Of a DNA stretch of 64,000 nucleotides, positions 39,636-48,826 are shown one piece after another. The stretch's first letter is position 1. Each line of letters begins with the position of its first letter. Source of the stretch: Lacrimispora sinapis (GTDB lineage Bacteria; Bacillota; Clostridia; Lachnospirales; Lachnospiraceae); contig NZ_CP141832.1 in assembly GCF_043633585.1 (NCBI RefSeq), positions 558,001 through 622,000 of the forward strand, written 5' to 3'. A program made the position numbers and the translations under genes. The notes below the pieces were generated by a model. It was not told the DNA's origin, searched no databases, and saw nothing but the letters and a program-made list of their open reading frames with translations.

Positions 39636-40889
39636 ATGCAGACATTTAAAGAGTTGTATGAAAGTACAGTCAGATCAGTACTCAATCAGGATTCGGATAA
39701 GACGGCACCCAAGGCCGGTAATTACGATCCCTATCATCTGGATTGTCTTTTAAATCCAAAGAAGCACCCGTTGGTAATCCGCACAGGGAAATGCACCTGC
39801 TCCAAAGAAAAAAAGAGCGAGTGTCTGGACCGCTGTCCATTTGGAGCATTGAGTATGGGAGAAGATGGGATTCTTGTGGATCCGGATCTTTGCTTTGGGT
39901 GTGAAAAGTGTATTGACGGGTGTGCCAAGGAGAAACTGACTGCAACCACAGACATTATTCCGGCTTTGAAGGCCATCCGCAGCTCCAAAGGCTTGGTTTA
40001 TGCCATGATCGCACCTGCATTTCTGGGACAGTTTTCCAAAGAGGTGACGCCTGGAAAGCTGAGGACGGCGCTGAAGGAAGTGGGCTTTGACGGAATGCTG
40101 GAAGTGGCTTTATTTGCCGATATCCTTACCCTGAAGGAAGCCCTGGAATTTGACAAGAACATTAATGATGCCAGTGACTTTCAGCTGACCAGCTGCTGCT
40201 GCCCCATGTGGATCGGCATGATCCGCAAGGTTTATCATCAGCTCCTTCCCCATGTGCCGGGGTCTGTTTCTCCGATGGTGGCCTGTGGCAGAGTGATAAA
40301 AGCACTCCATCCCGATGCTATGACCGTATTTATCGGTCCCTGTCTTGCAAAGAAAGCGGAGGCAAGGGAAAAGGATCTGGCTGGAGCCGTTGACTATGTA
40401 CTTACCTTCCAGGAGGTACAAAATATCTTTGAGGCCCTGGGAATCGACCCGGCTTCCATGGAAGAGAGTGAAAAAGACCATTCCTCCAGGGCAGGCAGGA
40501 TCTACGCCAGAAAGGGCGGAGTCAGCGAGGCAGTAGAGCTTACGTTGAAAGCCATCAATCCCAACAGGGAGACAGAGATCATCACCAAAAAGGCCGATGG
40601 GGTACCAGCCTGCAAAAGGATGATTCAGGACATCATGGACGGTAAGATTGAAGCAAATTTCTATGAAGGTATGGGATGTGTGGGCGGCTGTGTAGGCGGT
40701 CCGAGAGCCATCTTAGGAGCCGAGCAGGGAACGGAATTAGTCAATCATTACGGAGAGAATGCCACGTATCAGCATCCGGCAGAAAATCCATATGTCATTG
40801 AGCTTTTGCACCGTTTGAATCTGGATACCATTGAAAGTCTTTTAGAAGAAACGGATTTATTCAGCCGGGACATTGCTGGAAAATCATAA
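39636..40889 (+). CDS. [FeFe]-hydrogenase-like iron-sulfur protein
   Basis: A 417-residue protein. An N-terminal ferredoxin-like part has two Cys sets (CTCSKEKKSECLDRCPFG and CFGCEKCIDGC). The hydrogenase core has L1 TSCCCPMW, L2 GPCLAKKAEARE and L3 EGMGCVGGCVGGP, which together carry the four H-cluster cysteines. L2 and L3 depart from the classical MPCxxKxxE and MACxGGCxxGGG. This places it with the group B or more divergent clostridial [FeFe] proteins, which may evolve H2, oxidize it or act as sensors. No maturation genes lie nearby. GGGAGG precedes the ATG. Its end overlaps the convergent permease by 6 bases. Confidence 0.85.
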   Translation: MQTFKELYESTVRSVLNQDSDKTAPKAGNYDPYHLDCLLNPKKHPLVIRTGKCTCSKEKKSECLDRCPFGALSMGEDGILVDPDLCFGCEKCIDGCAKEKLTATTDIIPALKAIRSSKGLVYAMIAPAFLGQFSKEVTPGKLRTALKEVGFDGMLEVALFADILTLKEALEFDKNINDASDFQLTSCCCPMWIGMIRKVYHQLLPHVPGSVSPMVACGRVIKALHPDAMTVFIGPCLAKKAEAREKDLAGAVDYVLTFQEVQNIFEALGIDPASMEESEKDHSSRAGRIYARKGGVSEAVELTLKAINPNRETEIITKKADGVPACKRMIQDIMDGKIEANFYEGMGCVGGCVGGPRAILGAEQGTELVNHYGENATYQHPAENPYVIELLHRLNLDTIESLLEETDLFSRDIAGKS

Positions 40890-41798
40890 AACCATTTCTA
40901 TCAGCACACAGAAAAATGGGATGGATAAAAGAGATAAAACCGTAGATAAAAATACACAGGAAGCAGCAAACTTCTCATCTCCGCTGTATTTGGCAGCGAG
41001 TATGGCCGTGGTGGTTCCGGCAGGCATCCCGGATAAAACCACGGCCACGGAAGTCACCAGCTGATCCAGCTGGAGAACCCAGCATAAAAGGAGAACAATG
41101 GCAGGTATGGCGATCAGTCTGATGAAGCTGTAGAAAAGAGTGAGTTTGCTGCATACTGTTTTTAGGTCCACTTCAGCCAGAATTCCTCCGATGATGAGCA
41201 TGGACAGGGCGGTGGTACAGCTGCTGAAAGATAAAATGGTCTTTTTGGCAAAAGCGGGTACCGGGAGCTGGAGCACCATGATGAGAAAACCGATGATAAC
41301 TGCGATGATGCAGGGGTGAGTCAGGACCTTTCTTATGACTTCTTTCCCTTTGGCTGGTGTGAAGCAGGAGATGCCTGAGGACCACATAAAGATTCGCTGC
41401 GGGATTAAATAAATGGACGCATAGAGCAGTCCCTGGCTTCCATAGATTTGTTCCACCAAAGGATTGCCGATAAAACCGGCATTGGAGCAGATGGTGGCAT
41501 ATTTTAACACTTTTTGTCTGGAGGATGTGTGGTTCCGGTATAAGAAACTGCTTCCAAACAGACAGGTGATCTGGATGCCGAAAGAAATAGCCAGTATGGA
41601 AAAACAGGATTTTAAAATATCCAGATTCATCTCAATAAAAAACGAATAGATGATGTTGCAGGGCAGGACCACATTGACAACCAGTGCGGTCAGGCCTTTT
41701 CTTATTTCAGAGTCTATGACCCCGAGCTTACAAAGCAAATATCCTGTGGCAATGAGCAAAAAAATCATAATCTGCATATCCAGTAAATTCCCAAACAT
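40884..41798 (-). CDS. AEC family transporter (auxin efflux carrier/malate permease type)
   Basis: A 304-residue membrane protein with ten hydrophobic segments and a central charged break, starting with MQIMIFLLIATGYLLCKLGVID. The C-terminal VTSVAVVLSGMPAGTTTAILAAKY is characteristic of AEC permeases, which move malate and other carboxylates. It is divergent from the hydantoin-type operon at 42109 across an intergenic region with repeated AATGATAA motifs, so it may import or export an acid linked to that pathway. An AGGAGG site precedes the ATG. Confidence 0.88.
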   Translation of the reverse strand: MFGNLLDMQIMIFLLIATGYLLCKLGVIDSEIRKGLTALVVNVVLPCNIIYSFFIEMNLDILKSCFSILAISFGIQITCLFGSSFLYRNHTSSRQKVLKYATICSNAGFIGNPLVEQIYGSQGLLYASIYLIPQRIFMWSSGISCFTPAKGKEVIRKVLTHPCIIAVIIGFLIMVLQLPVPAFAKKTILSFSSCTTALSMLIIGGILAEVDLKTVCSKLTLFYSFIRLIAIPAIVLLLCWVLQLDQLVTSVAVVLSGMPAGTTTAILAAKYSGDEKFAASCVFLSTVLSLLSIPFFCVLIEMVL

Positions 41799-41828
41799 TC
41801 CACCAGTCCTCCTGTTATTTATCTATAA

Positions 41829-42002
41829 GTGATAATAACTTTATGTATTTATCGTTAAATGATAACTCATCGAAGAAAAAATATCCATAAGCAAAATTAA
41901 ACAATATTTTTATCATTTATAAATAAAAAAAGAAAGGTTTTAGCTAATAATGATAAAATTTAACTTTTATGTATTGACAATGGTGGTCTGGTAACGTATT
42001 AT
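41829..42002 (+). promoter_or_regulatory. Promoter and repeated motif ahead of the hydantoin-type operon
   Basis: TTGACA (41974-41979), 17 bases and TATTAT (41997-42002) form a strong promoter. Between it and the AEC gene lie GTGATAA (41829-41835), TTATC-N7-GATAA (41849-41865), TTATCATTT (41910-41918) and AATGATAA (41949-41956). These are variants of one motif on both strands and plausible sites for the IclR-type regulator encoded at the operon end. Confidence 0.6.
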
Positions 42003-42039
42003 GATGCAAAGCAAAACAAGCAGACAGATTACTTTGAAC

Positions 42040-42079
42040 GAAGGCGTTCCTCTAAAAAAAGGGGGAGCGCCTTCTTTTC
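42040..42079 (+). terminator. Leader terminator/attenuator of the hydantoin-type operon
   Basis: GAAGGCGTTCC (42040-42050) pairs with GGAGCGCCTTC (42064-42074) with one wobble, followed by TTTTCGTTT. It lies about 30 bases after the predicted transcript start and 30 bases before the start codon. Most transcripts may therefore stop unless antitermination occurs. Confidence 0.7.
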
Positions 42080-42108
42080 GTTTAAAGAAAAGGGAGGAAA
42101 GAAGAAGC

Positions 42109-43305
42109 GTGGATTCAGATAAAATCAGGGAAAACTTTTTTGGTATTGCAGACATTGGAAGGAATGAAGACGGATCAATCACAAGGCTTCTTTTCTCAAA
42201 AGAGTATGAAGAAGCACAAAACCGGACCAGAACATATATGGAGGAAGCAGGTCTTACAACTGCCATTGACCCGGTTGGCAATTTACACGGAGTCCTTCGG
42301 TCAGAGAATCCGGATGCCAAAACCATTCTCATTGGCTCCCATCTGGATACGGTGATCCAGGGGGGAGCATACGACGGGCTGTTAGGTATCATTGCAGGAG
42401 TGGAAGCTGCCAGGGAATTGGGAGAGAGTGGTTATAAGCTCAATCATCATTTGGAGATTATTGCATTTAACGGAGAAGAGGGAAACGACCTTGGCGGAAC
42501 CTTTGGAAGCCGCTGTGCCATGGGTCTGGTCCCGGCGGAGGAGGAAGCATATCTTAAAAAGGCAAAGGCATTCGGCCTTACAAAAGATGATTTACTTCAT
42601 TCCAAAATGGATACGAAAGATAAAAGCTGTTTCCTGGAGCTGCATATTGAACAGGGCAATACCCTTTGGCAGGCGGGAGAAGAGATTGGAATCGTAAACG
42701 GAATCGTGGGGCTTGTCCGGTATAAGGTCACTGCATGGGGGCAGAGCAATCACGCAGGCACCACCCGGATGGAACACAGAAAGGATGCCATGATCGGCCT
42801 GGCAAAGCTTATGGTGAAGACAGACCAGCTGGCAAGAGATTACGGAAACCATATGGCAGCCACGTTTGGAAAGGTGGAGGTGACCCCCCATGCGGTAGCG
42901 GTCATACCGGGGAAGGCAGAAGCGGTTCTGGAAATCAGGAATCTGGACAGAGAGCTGCTGGAACGTTTTTTTGAAGATTTAAAAAATCTGGCACAGGAGC
43001 TGGAACCGATTTCCTTTACCTTTGAAAAGCTGGTGGAAAAAACGCCCCAAGCCTGTGATAAAAGAATTATGGAAATTATGGAAACGCTATGCCGGGAAAA
43101 ACATATCCCCCATCGGGTGATGCCAAGCGGAGCCACACACGATTCCGTGGCCATGGCACATAACATGCCGATTGGCATGATCTTTGTCCCAAGCAAAGAC
43201 GGCATCAGTCATAACGGTGCAGAGTATACAAAATGGAGTCAGGTCATGACCGGAATCCGGCTTTTATGTGAAACGGTAAAAACGGTGGATAAACTTCACA
43301 TTTAA
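42109..43305 (+). CDS. M20 hydantoinase/carbamoylase family amidohydrolase
   Basis: A 398-residue metal-dependent amidohydrolase of the N-carbamoyl-L-amino acid hydrolase/allantoate amidohydrolase family. Metal ligands are visible in GSHLDTV, YDGLLGI, GEEGND, LELHIEQG and the late GATHDSVAMA. It would split an N-carbamoyl amino acid, or allantoate, to ammonia, CO2 and the amine. The frame opens at 42001, but that ATG lies in the -10 box. The GTG at 42109, after AGGGAGG, is the true start. It is the first gene of the ten-gene operon. Confidence 0.85.
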   Translation: MDSDKIRENFFGIADIGRNEDGSITRLLFSKEYEEAQNRTRTYMEEAGLTTAIDPVGNLHGVLRSENPDAKTILIGSHLDTVIQGGAYDGLLGIIAGVEAARELGESGYKLNHHLEIIAFNGEEGNDLGGTFGSRCAMGLVPAEEEAYLKKAKAFGLTKDDLLHSKMDTKDKSCFLELHIEQGNTLWQAGEEIGIVNGIVGLVRYKVTAWGQSNHAGTTRMEHRKDAMIGLAKLMVKTDQLARDYGNHMAATFGKVEVTPHAVAVIPGKAEAVLEIRNLDRELLERFFEDLKNLAQELEPISFTFEKLVEKTPQACDKRIMEIMETLCREKHIPHRVMPSGATHDSVAMAHNMPIGMIFVPSKDGISHNGAEYTKWSQVMTGIRLLCETVKTVDKLHI

Positions 43306-43325
43306 TAGAGGAAAGGACGGGCAAT

Positions 43326-44111
43326 ATGGGAGAGAAAAGAATGGGAATCATGGAGGCGGATCAAACGTTTAATCCGGAAAAGGAGTTCATTCTCCGTGCG
43401 GACCGGATCCATAAACGTTTTAAGCATCTGGAGGTATTAAAGGGTGTGGATTTGGCGGTCAAAAAGGGAGAAGTGGTGGTCATCATCGGACCTTCCGGAT
43501 CTGGAAAGAGTACGCTTCTGCGCTGTTTCAATAAATTGGAGAAGATTGATGAAGGGGAGATCTTCTATAAGGGAGTTCCCACCTCGGATGCTACGGTAAA
43601 GACCAGCCATTTAAGGGCCAGAGTAGGGATGGTGTTTCAGCATTTCAACTTATTTCCCAATATGACCACCCTTGAAAACATCACGCTGGCCACCAAACGG
43701 GTAAAAAAGTTATCAGACGTAGAAGCCAATGCACAGGCAGAAGGGCTTCTTGCAAAGGTCGGTCTTCTGGATAAGAGAGAGGTATATCCGCAGAAGTTAT
43801 CCGGAGGTCAAAAGCAGAGAATTGCAATTGCAAGGGCGCTTGCCATGAATCCGGATGTGATGCTTTTTGATGAACCTACTTCGGCTCTGGACCCGGAGAT
43901 GGTGGGAGAAGTGCTTGGTGTTATGAAGGAAATGGCACAGTCGGGCATGACCATGGTCATCGTGACCCACGAGATGGGATTTGCCAGAGAGGTGGCATCA
44001 AGGATCGTATTCATGGACGAAGGCCAGATCCAGTTTAACGGAACACCGGAGCAGATGTTTGGCAGCTGCGGCAATGAACGCGTCAACAGTTTTTTATCAA
44101 AGGTCTTATAG
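43326..44111 (+). CDS. Polar amino-acid ABC transporter ATPase (GlnQ/HisP type)
   Basis: A 261-residue ATPase with Walker A GPSGSGKST, signature LSGGQKQRIAIARAL and Walker B VMLFDEPTSALDPEMVGEV, the pattern of polar amino-acid importers. An extra N-terminal stretch of about 20 residues precedes the domain. It lies between the carbamoylase and its permease and presumably drives uptake of the ureide, hydantoin or amino acid substrate. AAAGGA precedes the ATG. Confidence 0.92.
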   Translation: MGEKRMGIMEADQTFNPEKEFILRADRIHKRFKHLEVLKGVDLAVKKGEVVVIIGPSGSGKSTLLRCFNKLEKIDEGEIFYKGVPTSDATVKTSHLRARVGMVFQHFNLFPNMTTLENITLATKRVKKLSDVEANAQAEGLLAKVGLLDKREVYPQKLSGGQKQRIAIARALAMNPDVMLFDEPTSALDPEMVGEVLGVMKEMAQSGMTMVIVTHEMGFAREVASRIVFMDEGQIQFNGTPEQMFGSCGNERVNSFLSKVL

Positions 44112-44120
44112 GAGAAAATC

Positions 44121-44813
44121 ATGGAAAGTTTGGTGAATTTAGCTTATCAATATAGAAATATGATCTGGATCGGAGTCCGGGTGACCATTATTGTTTCCGT
44201 ATTGTCCGTACTTCTGGGATTTATATTCGGGACCCTGGTCTGTTTTATGAAAATTAGTAAGAATAAAGTGCTCAATACCATTGGAACCGTTTATGTGGAA
44301 ATTATACGGGGAACACCGGTGCTTTTACAGATCGCTATGGTTTATTACGGGCTTCCTCTCATGGGACTTCATATTCCAAGCATCACTTTTCTGGGATTCA
44401 GCGTGGACAAGCTGGTCTGCGGAATCCTGGCCCTGACCATTAACAGCTCTGCTTACGTCAGCGAAATCGTGCGGAGCGGAATCCAGTCCATCGACAAAGG
44501 GCAAAGAGAAGCGGCGTTGTCTCTGGGTCTGGAAAAACCGGATGTCATGAGATTTATCATCATGCCTCAGGCCATCAAAAACATACTTCCGGCTCTGGGA
44601 AATGAATTTGTAAACTTGATCAAGACCTCTTCCCAGGTCTCCATCATCGGACTTGCCGATTTAATGTATACGGCAAATGTGATCCGGGGAAACAGCTTCC
44701 GCCCCTTTGCCCCTCTGGTGATCGTCGCGGTGTTATATCTGGTACTGACCTTCTCCACCTCTTCGTTGGTGAGAAACGTTGAAAAAAGGTTTAACCGAAG
44801 TTCCGCCAATTAG
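44121..44813 (+). CDS. Polar amino-acid ABC transporter permease (GlnP/HisM type)
   Basis: A 230-residue protein with five hydrophobic segments. The EAA loop REAALSLGLEKPDVMRFIIMPQAIKNILPALGNEFVNLIKTSS is the classic His/Glu/Gln/Arg/opine permease motif. A single permease gene implies a homodimer. It is 9 bases after the ATPase and 44 bases before the binding protein. Confidence 0.92.
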   Translation: MESLVNLAYQYRNMIWIGVRVTIIVSVLSVLLGFIFGTLVCFMKISKNKVLNTIGTVYVEIIRGTPVLLQIAMVYYGLPLMGLHIPSITFLGFSVDKLVCGILALTINSSAYVSEIVRSGIQSIDKGQREAALSLGLEKPDVMRFIIMPQAIKNILPALGNEFVNLIKTSSQVSIIGLADLMYTANVIRGNSFRPFAPLVIVAVLYLVLTFSTSSLVRNVEKRFNRSSAN

Positions 44814-44857
44814 CAGACGGAATTTTATAAAACATAAAACACAAGGAGGAAAAAAAT

Positions 44858-45790
44858 ATGAAAAAAAGAATTGCAGCAGCCCTGTTGGCAGGCATAACCC
44901 TTATGGTATCTGTGACCGGGTGCTCCGGGGGCGGGACAGAAGCCACAAGGAAAGCCCCGGAAACAACGCCACAAGGGGCAGCCGCATCGGAAGAAACGAA
45001 AGCTTTAAGTCCTGTGGCTCTGGAAGGGGTGGACTTAAACAATCTTTCACCGGTGTTAAAAAAGATCAATGACAGAGGAACCCTGATTGTAGGAAATGAC
45101 TCCACCTATCCGCCCTTTGGTTTTAAGGACCCTCAGACCAATGAAGCCATTGGGGTGGAAAAGGAAATGGCAACCGCCATTGCCGCCAAGCTGTCTCAGG
45201 TTCTTGGAAAAGAAATCAAGCTGCAGTTTGAAAGTATGGATTTCAGTGCGGTGCTTTCCTCTTTGGCATCTGGAACCATTGATCTGGTATGTTCGGCCTG
45301 TACGGTTACGGAAGAACGAAAACAGATCATGGATTTCTCCGATACTTATTTAAATACCAAGGACTGTCTGCTGGTATTAGATGAGAAAAAGGCCGGATAT
45401 TCCACACTTGCAGATTTTAAAGACAAAGCCCTGGCCGCCAATACCGGTTCTTCCCAGGAAAAGAGAGCCAATGATTTAAGCACCAGCGTGGTATCTCTGC
45501 CAACCACCTCCGATGCTATTTTACAGTTAAAGGCAGGAAAGGTAGAGGCCATCGTTATTGATAATATCGTGGCGAAACGTTATATATTTAACGATCCTTC
45601 CCTCCACGCATTTGAGATCTCTGATGAAGAGCTTGCACCGGTGGACAAGGCGGTTGCCATGCAAAAAGGAAATGAAGACTTAAAAGCAATTGTCAATGCA
45701 GCCATTGCCGAACAAAAGGAAGCCGGCAATATTGATCAGTGGATTGATGAGTATACAGAAATTGCGGCAGAGATGCAGGTGGGCAGCTAA
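44858..45790 (+). CDS. Amino-acid ABC transporter substrate-binding lipoprotein
   Basis: A 310-residue lipoprotein with lipobox VTGCSGGG (Cys around residue 22), a low-complexity Thr/Pro/Ala linker and a family 3 binding fold (RGTLIVGNDSTYPPFGFKDPQTNEAIGVEKEMATAIA, SGTIDLVCSACTVTEERKQIMDFSDTYL). The ligand arginine usual for alpha-amino acids in family 3 proteins appears as the ERK arginine, consistent with an amino-acid-like or ureido-acid ligand. AAGGAGG precedes the ATG. Confidence 0.9.
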   Translation: MKKRIAAALLAGITLMVSVTGCSGGGTEATRKAPETTPQGAAASEETKALSPVALEGVDLNNLSPVLKKINDRGTLIVGNDSTYPPFGFKDPQTNEAIGVEKEMATAIAAKLSQVLGKEIKLQFESMDFSAVLSSLASGTIDLVCSACTVTEERKQIMDFSDTYLNTKDCLLVLDEKKAGYSTLADFKDKALAANTGSSQEKRANDLSTSVVSLPTTSDAILQLKAGKVEAIVIDNIVAKRYIFNDPSLHAFEISDEELAPVDKAVAMQKGNEDLKAIVNAAIAEQKEAGNIDQWIDEYTEIAAEMQVGS

Positions 45791-45793
45791 CCG

Positions 45794-46741
45794 TTGAACG
45801 CATTGTGCATGGCCTTATATCAGCATATCATTCCCAAAGAGTGGCATGCTGATATGCTTTTTATAGAAGAAACTGACATTGATAAGCTTCCTGCTTCTAT
45901 GAAAGGCATTGAGATTTTCATCGGACAGCCCTATTTGGTAAAAAAAAGTTTGCTGGATAAGCTGCCGGATCTAACGTGGGTCCAGATCACAGGTGCCGGA
46001 TATGACCGTGCGGACGTGGACTATTTGAAGGAAAGAAACCTATTGCTTACCAATACCAGAGATGTGATGAGCATTTCCATTGCAGAGGATGTATTCAGCA
46101 AAATGCTGTTTTTTACAAGAAGAATGAGAGAGTTTGAATCCGCCAGAAAGGACCATAGATGGGAATCCTTTGGAAGCAACCAGTGGATGAGCACCATTTA
46201 TCGGGATCTTTATGGAAAGACCATTGGGATCGTGGGGGACGGTTCCATTGCAGGAGAGATCGCGGTCCGGGCCGGAGCTTTTGGAATGAAGGTGCTGGCT
46301 TATGGAAGAACGGATAAAAAAAATCCGGTTTTCCATGAATTTCTTACGGGAAGGGAAGGGCTTAAAACCTTGGCGGAACACAGTGATGTTATGGTCATAG
46401 CGATTCCTCACAATCCTGAGACAGAAGGGCTCATTGACCGTGAGTTTTTCCGGTGGGTGAAAAAGGACTGCATCTTTATCAATGTGGCCCGGGGAGCCAT
46501 TGTAGAGGAACAGGCCCTCATTGAGGCCATAAAGGAGAAAAAACTCTACGCTGCCCTTGATGTATTTGAGCAGGAGCCTCTTTCGGAGGATTCAGAGCTT
46601 TGGGAGCTGGACAGGGTCTATCTCACCTCTCACAAAAGCGGGGCCGGTGACAGCTGGGTGGTATTTCTAAAAGAACTTATAACAGAAAATCTGGCGGCTT
46701 ATCAGGCGGGCCGGCCCTTAAAGAATCAGATTCCCCTATAA
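45794..46741 (+). CDS. D-2-hydroxyacid dehydrogenase family protein (first copy)
   Basis: A 315-residue NAD(P)-dependent enzyme. The Rossmann motif is GIVGDGSIAGEIAVRAGAFGMKVLAYG, with alanine at the usual third glycine. The catalytic Arg is in NVARGAIVEEQAL, the Glu in DVFEQEPL and the His in LTSHKSG. It would reduce a 2-keto acid to a (D)-2-hydroxyacid. The start is given as the TTG at 45794; the ATG at 45809 is an alternative, and neither has a good ribosome site, so coupling to the previous gene is likely. A second member lies at 50020. Confidence 0.85.
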   Translation: MNALCMALYQHIIPKEWHADMLFIEETDIDKLPASMKGIEIFIGQPYLVKKSLLDKLPDLTWVQITGAGYDRADVDYLKERNLLLTNTRDVMSISIAEDVFSKMLFFTRRMREFESARKDHRWESFGSNQWMSTIYRDLYGKTIGIVGDGSIAGEIAVRAGAFGMKVLAYGRTDKKNPVFHEFLTGREGLKTLAEHSDVMVIAIPHNPETEGLIDREFFRWVKKDCIFINVARGAIVEEQALIEAIKEKKLYAALDVFEQEPLSEDSELWELDRVYLTSHKSGAGDSWVVFLKELITENLAAYQAGRPLKNQIPL

Positions 46742-46762
46742 TCTGGAGAAAGAAGGTGTACT

Positions 46763-47398
46763 GTGAAAATTCTCATTATCAATCCGAACAGTGATGAAAA
46801 AACCAATGAAATCATCCGGACAAAGGCGGAAGCATTTGTAAACGGAGCCTGTGAGGCAGAGGTAAAAAGCCTGAAAAAGACGCCCAAACTGGTTTCTTCC
46901 TATGAAGATATTGCTTTGGGTGCCGGTGAGATGATGGACCTGGTGCGGGAAGGGGAGGCATACGATGCCTTTATTGTGGCCTGTCATTCGGACCCCAACT
47001 TAGATTTATTAAAGGAGATCACTTCAAAGCCTGTGGTAGGAATTGCAGAGGCTTCCATGAAGCTGGCTTCCATGGCAGGAAATTCCTTTGCCGTCATTTC
47101 CCCATCCGTAAAGTCTATATCAAAAAAAATGGCATTGGCCCGGAAATATCATTGTGAAAGCCTGTTTCAGGCCACCCGGGTCCCGGCTTCCAATGAGATA
47201 GAAGATATTTATCAGGCGGCAAAAGCGGCGGTGGAAGAAGCCCATGTGGACTGTATCGTATTGGGTTGTGCCAATTATGCCAATGCGGATAAGTATTGTG
47301 AAGAAAAGCTTCATGTGCCGGTATTTGACGGTGTAGCCTGTGCCCTGATGATGGCCCAGGGACTGGTCATGTATCAGAAGTATAAAACGTGTAAATAA
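46763..47398 (+). CDS. Asp/Glu/hydantoin racemase family protein
   Basis: A 211-residue protein. The catalytic cysteines of hydantoin/allantoin racemases are visible as Cys74 in FIVACHSDPN and Cys169 in IVLGCANYA, with the N-terminal KILIINPNSDEKTNEII motif. It would interconvert the enantiomers of a 5-substituted hydantoin or of allantoin, so both can be degraded. The start is GTG with AGAAGG upstream. It directly precedes the cyclic amidohydrolase, which supports substrate coupling. Confidence 0.87.
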   Translation: MKILIINPNSDEKTNEIIRTKAEAFVNGACEAEVKSLKKTPKLVSSYEDIALGAGEMMDLVREGEAYDAFIVACHSDPNLDLLKEITSKPVVGIAEASMKLASMAGNSFAVISPSVKSISKKMALARKYHCESLFQATRVPASNEIEDIYQAAKAAVEEAHVDCIVLGCANYANADKYCEEKLHVPVFDGVACALMMAQGLVMYQKYKTCK

Positions 47399-47410
47399 GG
47401 AGGAATCCAT

Positions 47411-48796
47411 ATGTTGGATCTGGTATTAAAAAATGGAAATGTGTACGTGGAAGGAAGTTTTAAGGAAACTGCCGTCGGCGTAAAGGATGGAAAAATTGTA
47501 ATTATTTCTGATGAGGCGTGGATGCCAGAGGCAGAAAAAGTAATTGATATAAAGGGACAGTATGTGATTCCTGGCACCATTGATACCCACGTTCATTTCA
47601 GAGATCCGGGAAGATCGGAGCGGGAGACGTTTTATACGGGGTCTCTTGCTGCGGCAGCCGGCGGTGTGACCACCGTCATGGAACACCCTATTTCCATGCC
47701 CCCTCAGTATAACAAGGAGATTTTGGATAACCGGATCAAAGTGGCAGACTGCCAGAGCATTGTGGATTACTGTTTTTACGGGGCAGCCGGGGCACAATTT
47801 CCGGAAGAGATCACCAAGCTTGCAAAAGAAGGGATCGTGGCGTATAAAACCTTTCTTCATGCAGCTCCCGAAGGCAGAGACAAAGAATTTATCGGACTCA
47901 CCATGGCAAATGATGCGGAACTGCTCATCGGTCTTACGGAGGTGGCAAAGACCGGACTCATCTGTGCCACCCATGCAGAAAACAACGATATGATCTCTGC
48001 CAACATAAAAAGACTCCGTAAGGAAGGCAAAGTCAGCGGACGGGACCATGCATTAAGCAGACCGCCCATCAGTGAGATCGAAAGCGTAGAGAAAATGCTC
48101 CGCCTGGCAAGAGAGACCGGGGCAATCATCGAATTTGCTCATATCTCCACACCAGAGGCCATGGAGCTGATCAGAAAAGCCAAATACGACGGTCAGGAAG
48201 TCTACCTGGAAACATGCCCTCACTATTTATTCCTTGATGAAGATGATCTGGAGCGATTCGGTACCTTTGCAAAATGCAATCCGCCTTTAAGAAAAAAAGA
48301 ACTGGTGGAAGGTCTGTGGAAATACATTCAGGATGGAAGTGTAGACTTCATCGGAAGTGATCACAGCCCGTTTTTGTTATCCGAAAAGGAAACCGGATAT
48401 GAGGATATCTTCAAGGCTCCCGCAGGATTTCCGGGCATTGATCTGCGGCTTCCGCTTATGCTTGATGCGGCGGCAGAAGGAAAGGTGACCATAGAACGGG
48501 TGGTGGAGCTTCTTGTGACCAATCCGGCAAAAATCTTTAAGCTGTTTCCTCAAAAAGGAGCCATCCGGGTCGGCTCTGATGCTGATTTTGTGGTATTTAC
48601 TATGGATGAAACAACCGTAGTGGATAAAAATAAGTGCTATTCCAAGGCAAAGGACATTGCCATCCCTTACGATGGAAGAACGTTAAAATGCAGCTTATCT
48701 TATACCATTGTACGGGGACGTGTATTGATGGAACATGGAATTGTAGATGAAAGCGCAAAGGCATACGGGCAGCTGGTGAAACCGGCTGGGGCGTAA
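47411..48796 (+). CDS. Cyclic amidohydrolase (hydantoinase/allantoinase type)
   Basis: A 461-residue enzyme of the dihydroorotase/allantoinase/hydantoinase superfamily. Binuclear metal ligands are visible: His60 and His62 in IDTHVHFRDPG, carboxylated Lys146 in VAYKTFLHA, His188 in ATHAEN, His244 in EFAHIST and Asp317 in SDHSPF. The SDHSPF and AAAAGGVTTV stretches resemble allantoinases most. It would open a hydantoin or allantoin ring to the N-carbamoyl acid used by the M20 enzyme. AAGGAGG precedes the ATG. Confidence 0.87.
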   Translation: MLDLVLKNGNVYVEGSFKETAVGVKDGKIVIISDEAWMPEAEKVIDIKGQYVIPGTIDTHVHFRDPGRSERETFYTGSLAAAAGGVTTVMEHPISMPPQYNKEILDNRIKVADCQSIVDYCFYGAAGAQFPEEITKLAKEGIVAYKTFLHAAPEGRDKEFIGLTMANDAELLIGLTEVAKTGLICATHAENNDMISANIKRLRKEGKVSGRDHALSRPPISEIESVEKMLRLARETGAIIEFAHISTPEAMELIRKAKYDGQEVYLETCPHYLFLDEDDLERFGTFAKCNPPLRKKELVEGLWKYIQDGSVDFIGSDHSPFLLSEKETGYEDIFKAPAGFPGIDLRLPLMLDAAAEGKVTIERVVELLVTNPAKIFKLFPQKGAIRVGSDADFVVFTMDETTVVDKNKCYSKAKDIAIPYDGRTLKCSLSYTIVRGRVLMEHGIVDESAKAYGQLVKPAGA

Positions 48797-48826
48797 AGCC
48801 GGAACGCATGAAAAGGAGTTCGTGGA

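Noticed and set aside
42001..42108. N-terminal extension of the M20 amidohydrolase
   Set aside because: The ATG at 42001 lies inside the predicted -10 box, and the added residues cover a terminator-like hairpin. The GTG at 42109 has a good ribosome site.
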